Position numbers and translations under genes: made by a program. Positions 8,993-18,123 of a stretch of 44,106 bases of DNA are shown here, piece after piece (position 1 is the first letter of the stretch; every line of letters starts with the position of its first letter). The notes below the pieces were generated by a model, which saw only the letters and a program-made list of their open reading frames with translations, made no database searches and was not told the origin of the DNA. Origin of the DNA: Helicobacter valdiviensis (GTDB lineage Bacteria; Campylobacterota; Campylobacteria; Campylobacterales; Helicobacteraceae); NCBI RefSeq assembly GCF_003245365.1, contig NZ_NBIU01000013.1, forward strand, positions 1 to 44,106, read 5' to 3'.

Positions 8993-9081
8993 AAAATGAA
9001 TTTTATGTTAAAGTCGTTTAATATCTCATAAAACTAATTTTAGCTAGAATTTACATTTTTAAAATATTAAAGGAGCTTTTC

Positions 9082-10194
9082 TTGGAAGAGTTTGATTATT
9101 ATGAGATTTTGCAAGTAGAAAGAAGTGCAGATGGCGATACAATTAAAAAAGCTTATCGCAAAATGGCACTAAAATACCATCCTGATAGAAATCCAGATGA
9201 TAAAGATTCAGAAGAGATGTTTAAAAAAGTCAATGAAGCCTATCAAGTTTTAAGCGACAATGAAAAAAGACAAATTTATGATAGATATGGCAAAAGAGGC
9301 TTGGAGAGTAGCGGATTTTCAAGTGGTGGAATGGAAGATATTTTTGATGTGTTTAATTCCTTTTTTGGAGGAGGTTTTGGAGGCTTTGGCGGAGGTAGGA
9401 AGCAGGGCAAACAAAGCAAGTATGCAAAAGATTTAGCGCAAGAATTAGAACTTAGCTTTCATGAAGCAGTTTTTGGCTGTAAAAAAGAGATTGAAATTTC
9501 TTATAAGGTTGCTTGTAAGGATTGTAGAGGAAGTGGAGCAAAAGAAGGGAAAACTACCACTTGTAAAGCATGTGGTGGTAGCGGAAGAGAAACATTCTCT
9601 CAAGGCTTTATGACTTTTGCTCAAACTTGCTCTAAATGTCAAGGTAGCGGAGAAGAAATTAGTGAAAAATGTCCTAGCTGTCAAGGAAAGGGATATGCTT
9701 ATGAAAAAGAAAAGTTTGAAGTAAATATTCCAGAAGGTGTGGATAGTGGCAATCAAATCCGCATTAGCAAAAGAGGGAATATTGCAGAAGATGGCACAAG
9801 AGGAGATTTGTATCTTGAAGTAGATGTGAAAGAAGATGAACATTTTATAAGACATCATAATGATGTATATTTAGAAGTGCCAGTATTTTTTACGCTAGTA
9901 ATGCTTGGAGGAGTGATTAAAATCCCCTCACTTACAAAAGAATTGGATTTAAAAATCCCTGTAGGTGTTAAAGATAAACAACAATTTGTTTTTCATGGAG
10001 AGGGGATTAAAAGCGTTAATGGTTCTAAAAGAGGGAATTTTATAGCAGTGATTAAGATTATTTATCCAGAAAAATTGGATGAAAATCAGCAAAAATTGCT
10101 AGAAGAGTTGCATAACTCTTTTGGCTATGAATCTTCAAAGCCTATTAGTGCGTTTGAAGGATTAATGGATAAGATTAAAAAATGGTTTAAGTAA
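9082..10194 (+). CDS. dnaJ: Chaperone DnaJ (Hsp40)
   Basis: A 370-residue, full-length type I DnaJ. The J domain (about 4-70) has the HPD motif in KYHPDRNP. A Gly/Phe-rich region follows (about 85-107). Next are four zinc-binding CxxCxGxG repeats ([32 protein letters not shown], about 146-212) and the C-terminal substrate domains. It stimulates DnaK ATPase and hands over unfolded clients. The start codon is TTG at 9082, supported by an AGGAG site six bases upstream and by alignment of the J domain. The next gene begins one base after its stop. Confidence 0.96.
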   Translation: MEEFDYYEILQVERSADGDTIKKAYRKMALKYHPDRNPDDKDSEEMFKKVNEAYQVLSDNEKRQIYDRYGKRGLESSGFSSGGMEDIFDVFNSFFGGGFGGFGGGRKQGKQSKYAKDLAQELELSFHEAVFGCKKEIEISYKVACKDCRGSGAKEGKTTTCKACGGSGRETFSQGFMTFAQTCSKCQGSGEEISEKCPSCQGKGYAYEKEKFEVNIPEGVDSGNQIRISKRGNIAEDGTRGDLYLEVDVKEDEHFIRHHNDVYLEVPVFFTLVMLGGVIKIPSLTKELDLKIPVGVKDKQQFVFHGEGIKSVNGSKRGNFIAVIKIIYPEKLDENQQKLLEELHNSFGYESSKPISAFEGLMDKIKKWFK

Positions 10195-10195
10195 A

Positions 10196-11542
10196 ATGGA
10201 GCGATTGGGTAAAACTTTAGGGATTTTGGGGGCGGATATTCTCATTTTTGTGTTGCTTTATTATTTTTTATCTTTTGAAAGAGAAGCAAATCTTGGGATT
10301 TGTATTTTAGTTTTTGCAGCAATTTTATGGATTAGTGAGGCAATTCATATAGCTTTTACCGCTCTTTTAATTCCTCTTCTTGCAATTATATTGGGTCTTA
10401 ATGATGTGGTGGGAGCTTTTAGGGAATTTGCAAATCCTACAATATTTTTATTTTTTGGTGGATTTGCACTTGCTTGTGCTTTGCATATTCAAGGAATTGA
10501 TAGATGGATTGCAAATCGTTTGATGTTGCTTGCAAAAGGGAATATGAGATTGGCATTTTTTATGCTTTTTATTTTGAGTGCGCTCATTTCTATGTGGATT
10601 AGCAATACAGCAACGGCAGCAATTATGCTTCCGCTTGGGCTTGGAGTTTTATCTAATTTGGATTTTAGTAAAGATCGTAATACTTTTGTGTTTGTATTGC
10701 TTGGGATTGCATATAGTGCTGGAATTGGTGGGTTTGGAACATTGGTGGGAAGTCCTCCAAATGCAATGACAGCGAGATTTCTAGAAATGGATTTCTTAGA
10801 ATGGATGTCTATTGGAGTTCCTTTTGTGCTTGTAATGTTGCCTGCTTGCATTTTTATTTTATGGCAACTACTAAAGCCAAAATTGCATAAAAATTTTCAA
10901 ATCCAGCGTGAAGAATTTGCTTGGAATATGCAAAAGATTATCACATTAGCCATTTTTATTTTAACGGCATTTGCGTGGATTTTTAGTGCAAAGATCTCTT
11001 CTATTTTAGGAGGGATTAAAGAGATGGATACCTATATAGCCATATGTGCTGTAGTGCTTATAGGGATTAGTGGGGTAGCTAGCTGGAAAGATATTCAAAA
11101 AAATACGGATTTTGGAGTTTTAATATTATTTGGTGGAGGATTAACTTTAAATGCTATTTTGCAGGATACGGGGGCAAGCAGACTTATTGCAAATGAAATT
11201 GTGAAGATTTTAGGAAAAGATAGTTTTGTGCTTGTAGTTTTTGTGGTGGCATTTTTTGTGATTTTGCTAACCGAATTTACAAGCAACACAGCAAGTGCAG
11301 CTCTTTTATTACCTATTTTTTCTGTAGCAGGAGAGGCACTAGGAATGCCTAAAGATATTTTGCCTTTAGTAGTTGCAATGGGAGCTGGATGTGCTTTTAT
11401 GCTCCCTGTGGCTACTCCTCCTAATGCAATTGTATATGGAACGGGCTATATTAAGCAAATTGAGATGGTAAAATATGGGGGACTTGTAAATTTGTTTGGT
11501 ATGTGTGCGATTACCTTTTTTGCGTATTTTATTTGGGCTTAA
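10196..11542 (+). CDS. DASS/SLC13-family sodium-coupled anion transporter
   Basis: A 448-residue inner-membrane protein with about 12 hydrophobic segments. It has the two inverted-repeat signatures of the divalent anion:Na+ symporter family: SNTATAAIMLPL (about 136-147) and TSNTASAALLLPI (about 361-373). Members import dicarboxylates, citrate or sulfate; the substrate cannot be read from the sequence. It begins one base after dnaJ and probably depends on the same transcript and on translational coupling, since only weak ribosome-binding sequence precedes it. Confidence 0.85.
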   Translation: MERLGKTLGILGADILIFVLLYYFLSFEREANLGICILVFAAILWISEAIHIAFTALLIPLLAIILGLNDVVGAFREFANPTIFLFFGGFALACALHIQGIDRWIANRLMLLAKGNMRLAFFMLFILSALISMWISNTATAAIMLPLGLGVLSNLDFSKDRNTFVFVLLGIAYSAGIGGFGTLVGSPPNAMTARFLEMDFLEWMSIGVPFVLVMLPACIFILWQLLKPKLHKNFQIQREEFAWNMQKIITLAIFILTAFAWIFSAKISSILGGIKEMDTYIAICAVVLIGISGVASWKDIQKNTDFGVLILFGGGLTLNAILQDTGASRLIANEIVKILGKDSFVLVVFVVAFFVILLTEFTSNTASAALLLPIFSVAGEALGMPKDILPLVVAMGAGCAFMLPVATPPNAIVYGTGYIKQIEMVKYGGLVNLFGMCAITFFAYFIWA

Positions 11543-12097
11543 TAATGAGTGGAGAATTTTTATAAATTTTAAATGAGGTTTAAAGGTTAGAAAATTGTTC
11601 AAATAAATGTATTTGGGATTATTTGAATAATTTTTAAGTATATGAAGAAAATTTACAAAGAAAGCGAATGCAAACAATGCAAGATAAAAAGAATAAAATG
11701 ATAGCAATGTGTGATTTTCCTAAAAATTTATTAATAGAGGAATATTGTTTAAATTTTATTTAGTAAAAAAGACTTGGATTTGAAAACTTAATATATTTAG
11801 TTAAGATTTTTAAAAACTATTTATTGGCTTGTAAAAATAAGAGAATATAGAGGAGAATAAATTTTTTCAAGTTAAAGAAAGTATATTATGATAAACATTA
11901 GATGATAAAGGGCAATATTAAGGCGTTTGAAAAATATAGGAGTTATAGGGTATATTAATAATATGTATCTACAAGATAAAAACTCATTTTAATTTTTAGT
12001 ATGGTAATGTAGAAAAATAGGAAAGAGTTATGCAAAAATTGCAATTAAGAAAAAACAAGTAAATACTACGCGTTATTTTGATTAAAAAGGCAAGAAT
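11543..12097. other. AT-rich intergenic region, no gene seen
   Basis: 555 bases between the transporter and ogt with stops in all frames at short intervals. A 19-codon frame at about 11643-11699 (two Cys, Lys-rich) has no good ribosome site and I do not call it. I see no clear repeat, RNA or hairpin. It may be the remains of a deleted gene. Confidence 0.5.
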
Positions 12098-12562
12098 ATG
12101 GAGGAAGTTTTTTGTGGGGTTTTAGAGAGTTTATTGGGAAAATTAAAGATTTGTGCAACAAAGGAAGTGATTTTATGTGTGGATTTTTTAGAAAATAATA
12201 CAAAGATTGAGATTAGGGAAAATTCCTTAGTTATAGAGTGCAAAAAACAATTAAAAGAATATTTTTTAAAAGAAAGAAGAGGGTTTGATTTGCCACTTAG
12301 AATTTGTGGAAGTGAGTTTGAAAAGGTTGTGTATGGAGAACTCTTAAAGATACCTTATGGAGAGGTGAGAACCTATAAGCAAATTGCACAAAATATAAAC
12401 AAGTCAAAAGCTTGTAGAGCAGTAGGTAATGCAAATAGTAAGAATAAATTAGCCATTTTAGTTCCATGCCATAGAGTGGTAGCAAAAAGTGGAATAGGGG
12501 GTTATAATGGTGGGATAGATAAAAAGATTAAGCTTTTAGAATTAGAAAAAGGTTTGGCTTAA
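12098..12562 (+). CDS. ogt: Methylated-DNA--protein-cysteine methyltransferase
   Basis: A 154-residue suicide repair protein. It transfers the alkyl group from O6-methylguanine (or O4-methylthymine) to its own cysteine. The active site PCHRV is present with Cys at 124, preceded by the helix-turn-helix recognition region (YGEVRTYKQIAQNINKSKA, about 87-105) with RAVGNANSKN, and followed by GIGGYNGG. The N-terminal domain is short, as in Ogt-type proteins. It is a single gene convergent with ftsI. Confidence 0.93.
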   Translation: MEEVFCGVLESLLGKLKICATKEVILCVDFLENNTKIEIRENSLVIECKKQLKEYFLKERRGFDLPLRICGSEFEKVVYGELLKIPYGEVRTYKQIAQNINKSKACRAVGNANSKNKLAILVPCHRVVAKSGIGGYNGGIDKKIKLLELEKGLA

Positions 12563-12603
12563 GAGAGATTAAAAATAAAATAATTTTTTAATAAAGAATA
12601 TTA

Positions 12604-14370
12604 TTATGGGTTTTTGGAGCGTTTTAGGAAATCTTCTTTAAGAAGTAGTTCCACAATACTCTTAAAGAGTGGAACAGCAGTTTGTGAGGCAAAATAAGCG
12701 TCAGTCTCGTTGGGTTCAAAAACGCTAATTCCTATAGTGTATTCTTTTTTGCCATCGCTTACAAAGCCAAAAAAGGAGCTATTGTATTTGCGGATGTATT
12801 TTCCTCCTTGTGCGATGTGTGCGGTTCCTGTTTTTCCACCAATAGTTAATCCTTCCACTTTTGCACTTTTTCCTGTTCCTTGAGTAACGACTTTAATGAG
12901 AGTTTCTTTGACTTTGGAAGCTGTATTTTTAGAGATGATTTGTGTGGGTGGATTGTGTTTTATGCGATAAAGTTCGCCTTTATTACCCTCCAGGTATTCT
13001 ACAACATAGGGTTCATAGGCTAAACCATCGCTTATAATGGTATTATAGGCTTTTAGCATTTGGATAAAGGTTGTTCTAATCCCATATCCATAAGAAACGC
13101 TTGCACGATATACTTCGCTTCTAAAGCGGGAAATATCTGGGATAACTCCTATTCTCTCATAAGGTAAATCAATACCGCTAAGATTTCCAAAGCCAAAATT
13201 TTGCAAGAAAAGATTATAAAGGCTAGGACTAAGGCGTTGAGAAATCTTTGCCATACCAATATTGCTAGAATAGAGTAAAATTTCTTCAATGCTAGCAGAT
13301 TCTAGGCGGTGTGTGTCGGTAATATAAAAGTTGTGTAGTTTGTAGCGTCCATTATCAAGCTCTATAATCTCACTAGGATTGATGAGGTTGTTTTCAAGCA
13401 AGATAGAATAGATAATAGGTTTTATGATACTGCCAGGTTCATAAGAATATTCAATAGCACTTGCATTAAGTTTTGGATAATCTTCTTTGCTAATGGAGTT
13501 TGGATCAAATCTAGCACTTGTGGCAAGAGAGAGTATCTTGCCACTTTTGCTTTCTATAATGCCTACCACAACTTCCTTAGCACCTAAATTTTTAGCATTT
13601 TCATCTACAAGGCGTTCTATCTTTTTTTGTAATTTTAAAGGAATTGTGGTAAAGAGGTTATAACCATCTATTCTGTCATTTAGGGTAGAATTTTTATTAA
13701 GGATAATATTAAAAGCAATATCCCTCTCTCCAGTCATTAAAGAATCGCTTATAGGCTTTAGATTTTCATTATAGCTTTTTTCGACTCCTTTAATGCCAAT
13801 AGTGCGTGTCATATTGTTAATATCTTGTTTGTTGACATAGCCTAAAATGGGTTCTAGGCTATTTCCGTATAAATAATCTCTGCTTTCTCCACTTTCTACT
13901 ACGGATAATCCATATTTAAACACTCTGCCTTTTTTATCAATATGAGAGATAAATACATCTAGTTGATTGAGTTTGATATTTAATTGACGCAAATAACTTG
14001 CAGTTTTTGAATCAATATCATAAGAGAGGACGACATTTCCTTTCTCTTGTAGTTTTTGTGCGATTGTATCTTTTGGAATTTTGCTATAAATAGAAAAAAG
14101 ATTGATAAAAAGCTCTTTTTTGTTAGGATCAATGTTATAAGTATTTACTACAGCCTTATAAACCTTTTTGCTAGAGGCTAGTAAAAAGCCATCACTGCTA
14201 TAAATAGAACCTCTTATAGCACTTTGTGTGCGTTTAGCTGTGAAGTTTGTGTCTTCTTGCTTATTGGAAGAATGATAAAAAATAGCTCCTAAAAAAATCA
14301 CAAAACCAAAAGTGATAAGGAAGAAAAGCAGTGCAACTTTTCCTCTTTTTTTAAAATCAGCGTCCTGCAT
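12604..14370 (-). CDS. ftsI: Septal peptidoglycan transpeptidase FtsI/PBP
   Basis: A 588-residue class B penicillin-binding protein. There is one N-terminal membrane anchor (about 13-31), then a dimerisation domain (RGSIYSSDGFLLASS near 53). The C-terminal transpeptidase domain has all three catalytic motifs: SIIK (314-317), SSN (368-370) and KTG (513-515). It cross-links peptidoglycan during division and is a beta-lactam target. It overlaps the fliE stop by one base and is last in flgB-flgC-fliE-ftsI, the same order as in H. pylori (HP1559 to HP1556), so a division gene shares a flagellar transcript. Confidence 0.93.
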   Translation of the reverse strand: MQDADFKKRGKVALLFFLITFGFVIFLGAIFYHSSNKQEDTNFTAKRTQSAIRGSIYSSDGFLLASSKKVYKAVVNTYNIDPNKKELFINLFSIYSKIPKDTIAQKLQEKGNVVLSYDIDSKTASYLRQLNIKLNQLDVFISHIDKKGRVFKYGLSVVESGESRDYLYGNSLEPILGYVNKQDINNMTRTIGIKGVEKSYNENLKPISDSLMTGERDIAFNIILNKNSTLNDRIDGYNLFTTIPLKLQKKIERLVDENAKNLGAKEVVVGIIESKSGKILSLATSARFDPNSISKEDYPKLNASAIEYSYEPGSIIKPIIYSILLENNLINPSEIIELDNGRYKLHNFYITDTHRLESASIEEILLYSSNIGMAKISQRLSPSLYNLFLQNFGFGNLSGIDLPYERIGVIPDISRFRSEVYRASVSYGYGIRTTFIQMLKAYNTIISDGLAYEPYVVEYLEGNKGELYRIKHNPPTQIISKNTASKVKETLIKVVTQGTGKSAKVEGLTIGGKTGTAHIAQGGKYIRKYNSSFFGFVSDGKKEYTIGISVFEPNETDAYFASQTAVPLFKSIVELLLKEDFLKRSKNP

Positions 14371-14687
14371 TAAATTTGTGTTTTAATGAGTTCTTTATAA
14401 GCACTAATCGCCTTATTTCTAACTTCTAGCATAAGCTTCATACTATTTTCGGCCTTACCAATTGCAATAGCAGCTTGATGCAAGTCTTTAATCTGTCCTG
14501 TTGCCATATCTGCCATAGCTTGTTCGGTTGTCTTTTGGTAAGCATTTACCTCATCTACTGCATCTTTTAGCATACTGCCAAAAGTTTTTGCAGGAGGATT
14601 AAGCTCATGGTTTGGCGATAGGTTTGGAACATCTTGTAACTTTTCTTGTAGCTTTTGTAAATCTACACCGTATTTATTGATTTCCAT
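14370..14687 (-). CDS. fliE: Flagellar hook-basal body protein FliE
   Basis: A 105-residue protein linking the MS ring to the proximal rod and among the first substrates of the flagellar export gate. The C-terminal half has the conserved FliE pattern: FGSMLKDAVDEVNAYQKTTE, then MATGQIKDLHQAAIAIGKAE and LMLEVRNKAISAYKELIKTQI. Length is normal. It lies 10 bases after flgC with an AAGGAT-type site. Confidence 0.95.
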   Translation of the reverse strand: MEINKYGVDLQKLQEKLQDVPNLSPNHELNPPAKTFGSMLKDAVDEVNAYQKTTEQAMADMATGQIKDLHQAAIAIGKAENSMKLMLEVRNKAISAYKELIKTQI

Positions 14688-14697
14688 TGATCATCCT

Positions 14698-15198
14698 TTA
14701 TGCTTGGAACATCGAAATAGCAGTTGCTGCCATACTTTTTGCACTTTGGAAAACAGCAACATTTGCTTGGTATGCTTTTGTAGCATCTATTAAATCGGCC
14801 ATTTCCACCACAGGATTAATATTAGGATAAGCCACATAGCCTTCTGAATTTGCATCAGGGTGGCTTGGCTCATATTTTAGTCTAGGTTGCGAATCATCTC
14901 TTACGATTTTATCCACATAGACACTCATTAAGGTGGGTTTTGGCTTCCTTTGCTCATCAAAACTATCCATTTCATCTAATGGATCTTCATATTCTAGCAA
15001 ATTATTGCTTTTTTCATACTTTTGATTTAAAACTTTATCAAAATCAAAGGCTTTAAAAATCAATTCTCTTCTTCTATAAGGACCGCCTTCATCCGTTCTT
15101 GTGGTATTTGCGTTTGCAATATTTGAAGAAATTAAATTAATTCTTTGTCTTTGTGCGGATAGTCCATAACCACTAATATCAAAACTAGATAAAAACAT
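14698..15198 (-). CDS. flgC: Flagellar proximal rod protein FlgC
   Basis: A 166-residue rod protein. The N-terminus has the family motif SGYGLSAQRQRINLISSNIA then NANTTRTDEGGPYRRREL. The C-terminus has the closing helix VEMADLIDATKAYQANVAVF. FlgC polymerises with FlgB, FlgF and FlgG to make the rod across the periplasm. It follows flgB by 11 bases. Confidence 0.96.
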   Translation of the reverse strand: MFLSSFDISGYGLSAQRQRINLISSNIANANTTRTDEGGPYRRRELIFKAFDFDKVLNQKYEKSNNLLEYEDPLDEMDSFDEQRKPKPTLMSVYVDKIVRDDSQPRLKYEPSHPDANSEGYVAYPNINPVVEMADLIDATKAYQANVAVFQSAKSMAATAISMFQA

Positions 15199-15209
15199 TT
15201 CACACTACC

Positions 15210-15641
15210 TTAAATATTCTTTGAAGATTCAACTGCATAGCTATAAATACCGCCTTGCTTTCTTAAAGCACCCACAAGAGCTTGATACATTGTATCATTT
15301 TTAGCCATTTCACTAGTTTCCACATCAAGATCTACACTATTTCCATCATTTCTTGCTAAATGTCCATCGCGGTAGAAGAATGTAGGTCTATCATCTAACT
15401 CTTTTTGTGGCAAGAGATGATTTTTGTTGGTTAGGGCGACTTTTAGTTCTAACTTCTTGTTTTGGTTAAAAATATCATCTGCTTTTTGGGCTAACATTTG
15501 TTCAAAATTAATGTCTTTTGGGCGATACATAGGAGTAGAAATGTTAGCAATATTACTAGCAATCATATCACGGCGTAATGCTCTATGATCCAATGCCTCT
15601 TGTGCAAGTGCTCGTGCTGGTGAATAACTAAATATGCTCAT
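15210..15641 (-). CDS. flgB: Flagellar proximal rod protein FlgB
   Basis: A 143-residue rod protein with the family N-terminus (HRALRRDMIASNIANISTPM then YRPKDINFEQML) and the typical ending with VDLDVETSEMAKNDTMYQALVGALRKQGG. It heads the flgB-flgC-fliE-ftsI operon. Its ATG has a TAGGAG site, and a sigma-54 promoter lies 36-52 bases upstream, so transcription should depend on the FlgS/FlgR pathway. Confidence 0.95.
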   Translation of the reverse strand: MSIFSYSPARALAQEALDHRALRRDMIASNIANISTPMYRPKDINFEQMLAQKADDIFNQNKKLELKVALTNKNHLLPQKELDDRPTFFYRDGHLARNDGNSVDLDVETSEMAKNDTMYQALVGALRKQGGIYSYAVESSKNI

Positions 15642-15676
15642 TTAAAACTCCTATTTGCAATTTGTTGTAAAGACTT

Positions 15677-15694
15677 AAGCAACTTTCATTCCAA
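15677..15694 (-). promoter_or_regulatory. Sigma-54 (RpoN) promoter of flgB
   Basis: On the minus strand TTGGAAT-GAAAG-TTGCTT: the invariant GG (15691-15692) and GC (15679-15680) are exactly 10 bases apart, as RpoN requires. The predicted transcription start is near 15667, 26 bases before flgB. The GG half lies inside the segment duplicated at 16251 onward; the second copy lacks the GC half. Confidence 0.8.
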
Positions 15695-15709
15695 AAATTA
15701 ATTTGGAAA

Positions 15710-15935
15710 TTATTCTAGTGTGAATTCTGTGCCTATTCCACTGCTTGTAAAAAGCTCTAAAAGCAAAGAGTGTGGGATTCTTTCATCAATAATATGGGCT
15801 TTTTCTACACCTTTGCTAATACATTCTAAACATGCTTCTACTTTTGGTATTATACCACATAACCATATTTCCCATCTTATTTTTGTGTTGCTTTAAAAAG
15901 GGAGACATCTTTGCTAATAATTCTTAGGTTTTAGT
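15710..15935 (-). pseudogene. Truncated duplicate of the argB 3' end
   Basis: 15683-15857 repeats the 3' end of argB and its downstream flank (16253-16420) with about four substitutions. The copy then jumps: 15860 onward matches 16704 onward in intact argB, more loosely, so about 280 bases are missing. After about 15928 the similarity switches to the region upstream of the peptide gene at 19257. It cannot make acetylglutamate kinase. It is one half of a mosaic duplication that also carries the first peptide gene. Confidence 0.85.
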
Positions 15936-16070
15936 TAAAAATATATTAAAACTTGTTTTTATGAAGAGTTTAAAAACCATAGAATATTTTTTAGTAATTT
16001 TTGGATAAAAATGGATTATAAGTTCTTATAAATTTATTTTTGAACTAAATAACTTAAATGAGAAGCCTTT

Positions 16071-16090
16071 TTTGTTTTTTTTGATATAAT
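16071..16090 (+). promoter_or_regulatory. Extended -10 promoter of the orphan peptide gene
   Basis: TGATATAAT at 16082-16090 is a near-ideal extended -10 (TGnTATAAT), directly after an interrupted T tract (six T, G, eight T at 16068-16082). It lies 40 bases before the ATG at 16131 and matches the arrangement in front of the second peptide gene at 19257. Confidence 0.65.
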
Positions 16091-16130
16091 GTTATCTTCA
16101 AATTTTAAAATATAACTACAAGGAGTTTTT

Positions 16131-16220
16131 ATGAAATCTTTTACAATTACTAAGCGTAATTTTGAAGATGAGATTGTATTTTGCTACTGCTTTAAGAGTT
16201 GTGGGCCCTACAATAATTAA
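16131..16220 (+). CDS. Orphan RiPP-like precursor peptide (copy 1)
   Basis: A 29-residue peptide with a good AAGGAG site six bases before the ATG. Residues 1-17 (MKSFTITKRNFEDEIVF) look like a leader; residues 18-29 (CYCFKSCGPYNN) look like a core with Cys at 18, 20 and 24. It agrees with the peptide at 19257-19349 at 20 of 29 positions, and the two also share upstream DNA. Most codon differences change the amino acid. There is no maturase beside it; the likely enzyme is the radical SAM protein encoded about 3.3 kb downstream. I do not recognise a named family. The likely role is a ribosomally made, post-translationally modified peptide; its activity is unknown. Confidence 0.65.
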   Translation: MKSFTITKRNFEDEIVFCYCFKSCGPYNN

Positions 16221-16273
16221 TTAAGTAACTTGAACTAATTAAGTGGCTTTCATTCCAAAAATTAATTTGGAAA

Positions 16274-17128
16274 TTATTCTAGTGTGAATTCTGTGCCTAT
16301 TCCACTGCTTGTAAAAAGCTCTAAAAGCAAAGAGTGTGGGATTCTTCCATCAATGATATGGGCTTTTTCTACACCTTTGCTAATACATTCTAAACATGCT
16401 TCTACTTTTGGTATCATACCGCCTTTGATGGTTCCATCTTTTATAAGTGCTTGAGTTTGCTCTAAATTTAAGCTTTCTAAAATTTCTCCTTGGTTATCTA
16501 AGACACCTATTGTATCTGTGAGAAAAATTGCTCTTTTAGCTTTTGAAGCAATGGCAATCGCACTTGCAGCACTATCAGCATTAATATTAAAACCTGGATG
16601 TCCTGCTTCATCTCCACAAGCAATAGGGGCAATCACGGGTATGAGATTTTGAGAGAGGAGATTATCAATCACTTCTCCTCTTGTTTCTATAATCTCTCCT
16701 GTGTAACCATATTTCCCATTTGCTTTTGGGATAGCTTTAAAAAGAGAGGCATCTTTGCCGCTAATGCCTAGAGCATTTACGCCATGGTGGTTTAAAAAGG
16801 CAGTGATTTCTTTGTTTATCTCGCCACTTAGCACCATTTCTACGATACGCAAAGCATCAATGCTAGTAATTCTAAAACCATCAACAAATTCAGAATGGAT
16901 TTTTAAAGAATCTAATAATTCATTGATTCTTTTGCCCCCTCCATGCACAATAATAGGCTTAATACCAAGCATATAAAGCATTACAATATCCATAGCAAAT
17001 TGCTCTTTGAGCTCTGGGTTAATCTGTGCTGCACCCCCATATTTAATCACAATTTTAGAACCGCGAAAAAATCTAATATAGGGGAGTGAATCTAATAAAA
17101 TAGAAACAATTTTTGTAGAATTATGCAT
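16274..17128 (-). CDS. argB: Acetylglutamate kinase ArgB
   Basis: A 284-residue enzyme that phosphorylates N-acetylglutamate in the second step of arginine synthesis. Family features are KIVIKYGGAAQ near the N-terminus, IKPIIVHGGGKRINELL (nucleotide and substrate loops), GLxxKDASLF-type sequence, NINADSAASAIA and [18 protein letters not shown] start at the ATG at 17128 because it has an AAAGGGAA site and the family's usual N-terminus; the frame can be extended to 17281, but that part is hydrophobic, unlike the family, and would overlap the divergent dehydrogenase gene. Its 3' end is duplicated at 15683-15857. Confidence 0.95.
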   Translation of the reverse strand: MHNSTKIVSILLDSLPYIRFFRGSKIVIKYGGAAQINPELKEQFAMDIVMLYMLGIKPIIVHGGGKRINELLDSLKIHSEFVDGFRITSIDALRIVEMVLSGEINKEITAFLNHHGVNALGISGKDASLFKAIPKANGKYGYTGEIIETRGEVIDNLLSQNLIPVIAPIACGDEAGHPGFNINADSAASAIAIASKAKRAIFLTDTIGVLDNQGEILESLNLEQTQALIKDGTIKGGMIPKVEACLECISKGVEKAHIIDGRIPHSLLLELFTSSGIGTEFTLE

Positions 17129-17184
17129 TTTATTCCCTTTAATGATGTAAAATAGATATGGAATTATAACTAAAAGGAATATAA

Positions 17185-18123
17185 ATGCAAATTGTTTTTT
17201 TAGATGGACTAAGTTTAGGTAAAAATAACTTAAAAGAATTATTGAGCCCTTTGGGTGCTTATACAGAATATGAGAACACAAAACCCCATGAAACTTTACA
17301 AAGATGTAAAGGAGCAGAGATTGTTTTAAGTAATAAAGTAGTGTTGGATAGAAACATTTTAAAAGAGTTACAAGGAACTTTAAAGCTTATTTGTATCACA
17401 GCAACTGGAACAAATAATGTAGATTTAGAAGCGGCTAGAGAATTTAACATAGAAGTTAAAAATGTAGCAGGTTACTCCACCAAAAGCGTAGCACAACATG
17501 CTTTGATGATGGCTTTAAACTTAAGTGCTAAAGTGTCTTATTATGATGATTTTTGTAAAAGTGGAGAATATGCAAAAAGTGGGCTTTTTACTAATTTAAG
17601 TGAGCCTTTGGAGCTTATGGAGGGCAAAAGATGGGGAATTATAGGATTAGGTAGCATAGGCAAAGAAGTAGCAAAACTTGCAAGTGCCTTTGGAGTAGAG
17701 ATTGTGTATTATTCTACAAGTGGTAAAAATGATAATAAAGACTATAAAAGCATAAGTTTAGAGGAGCTTTTAAAAACAAGTCGCATTGTTTCAATCCATG
17801 CTCCTTTAAATGAAAACACAAAAAATCTTCTTAATGCTTCTAATTTACCTTTAATGCAAGAGGGTTCAATTTTAATTAATGTTGGGCGTGGCGGAATTGT
17901 AAATGAAGAAGATTTAAGCTCTTTAATGCTAAAGCATAAAATTTATGCAGGTTTTGATGTATTTTCTAAAGAACCTATGGAGGCAAACCACCCCTTTTTA
18001 AATCCAAAATTATCCCAGCAATTTTTGCTTACTCCGCATAATGCGTGGGGGTATGAAAATTCTAAAGAAATTTTAATTAATGGAGTGGTAAAAAATGTGA
18101 AGGATTTTTTGAGGCTTAGTTAA
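17185..18123 (+). CDS. D-isomer-specific 2-hydroxyacid dehydrogenase
   Basis: A 312-residue NAD(P)-dependent oxidoreductase. The substrate domain is at the ends and the Rossmann domain in the middle ([20 protein letters not shown], about 152-171). Catalytic arginine is in [13 protein letters not shown] and the general acid histidine in [11 protein letters not shown] near the C-terminus. Family members act on glycerate/hydroxypyruvate, lactate or phosphoglycerate. It is too short for a SerA with an ACT domain, so a glycerate-type activity is a fair guess. An AAAGGAA site precedes the ATG. Its stop overlaps the stop of gpsA on the other strand by four bases. Confidence 0.85.
   Translation: MQIVFLDGLSLGKNNLKELLSPLGAYTEYENTKPHETLQRCKGAEIVLSNKVVLDRNILKELQGTLKLICITATGTNNVDLEAAREFNIEVKNVAGYSTKSVAQHALMMALNLSAKVSYYDDFCKSGEYAKSGLFTNLSEPLELMEGKRWGIIGLGSIGKEVAKLASAFGVEIVYYSTSGKNDNKDYKSISLEELLKTSRIVSIHAPLNENTKNLLNASNLPLMQEGSILINVGRGGIVNEEDLSSLMLKHKIYAGFDVFSKEPMEANHPFLNPKLSQQFLLTPHNAWGYENSKEILINGVVKNVKDFLRLS

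Noticed and set aside
11643-11699. 19-codon Cys-containing mini-gene before ogt
   Set aside because: It has two Cys but no ribosome site, no partner enzyme and no similarity to the two peptides at 16131 and 19257.
17129-17281. Longer N-terminus for ArgB
   Set aside because: The extra 51 residues are hydrophobic and unlike the family, overlap the divergent dehydrogenase start, and the ATG at 17128 has a good ribosome site.
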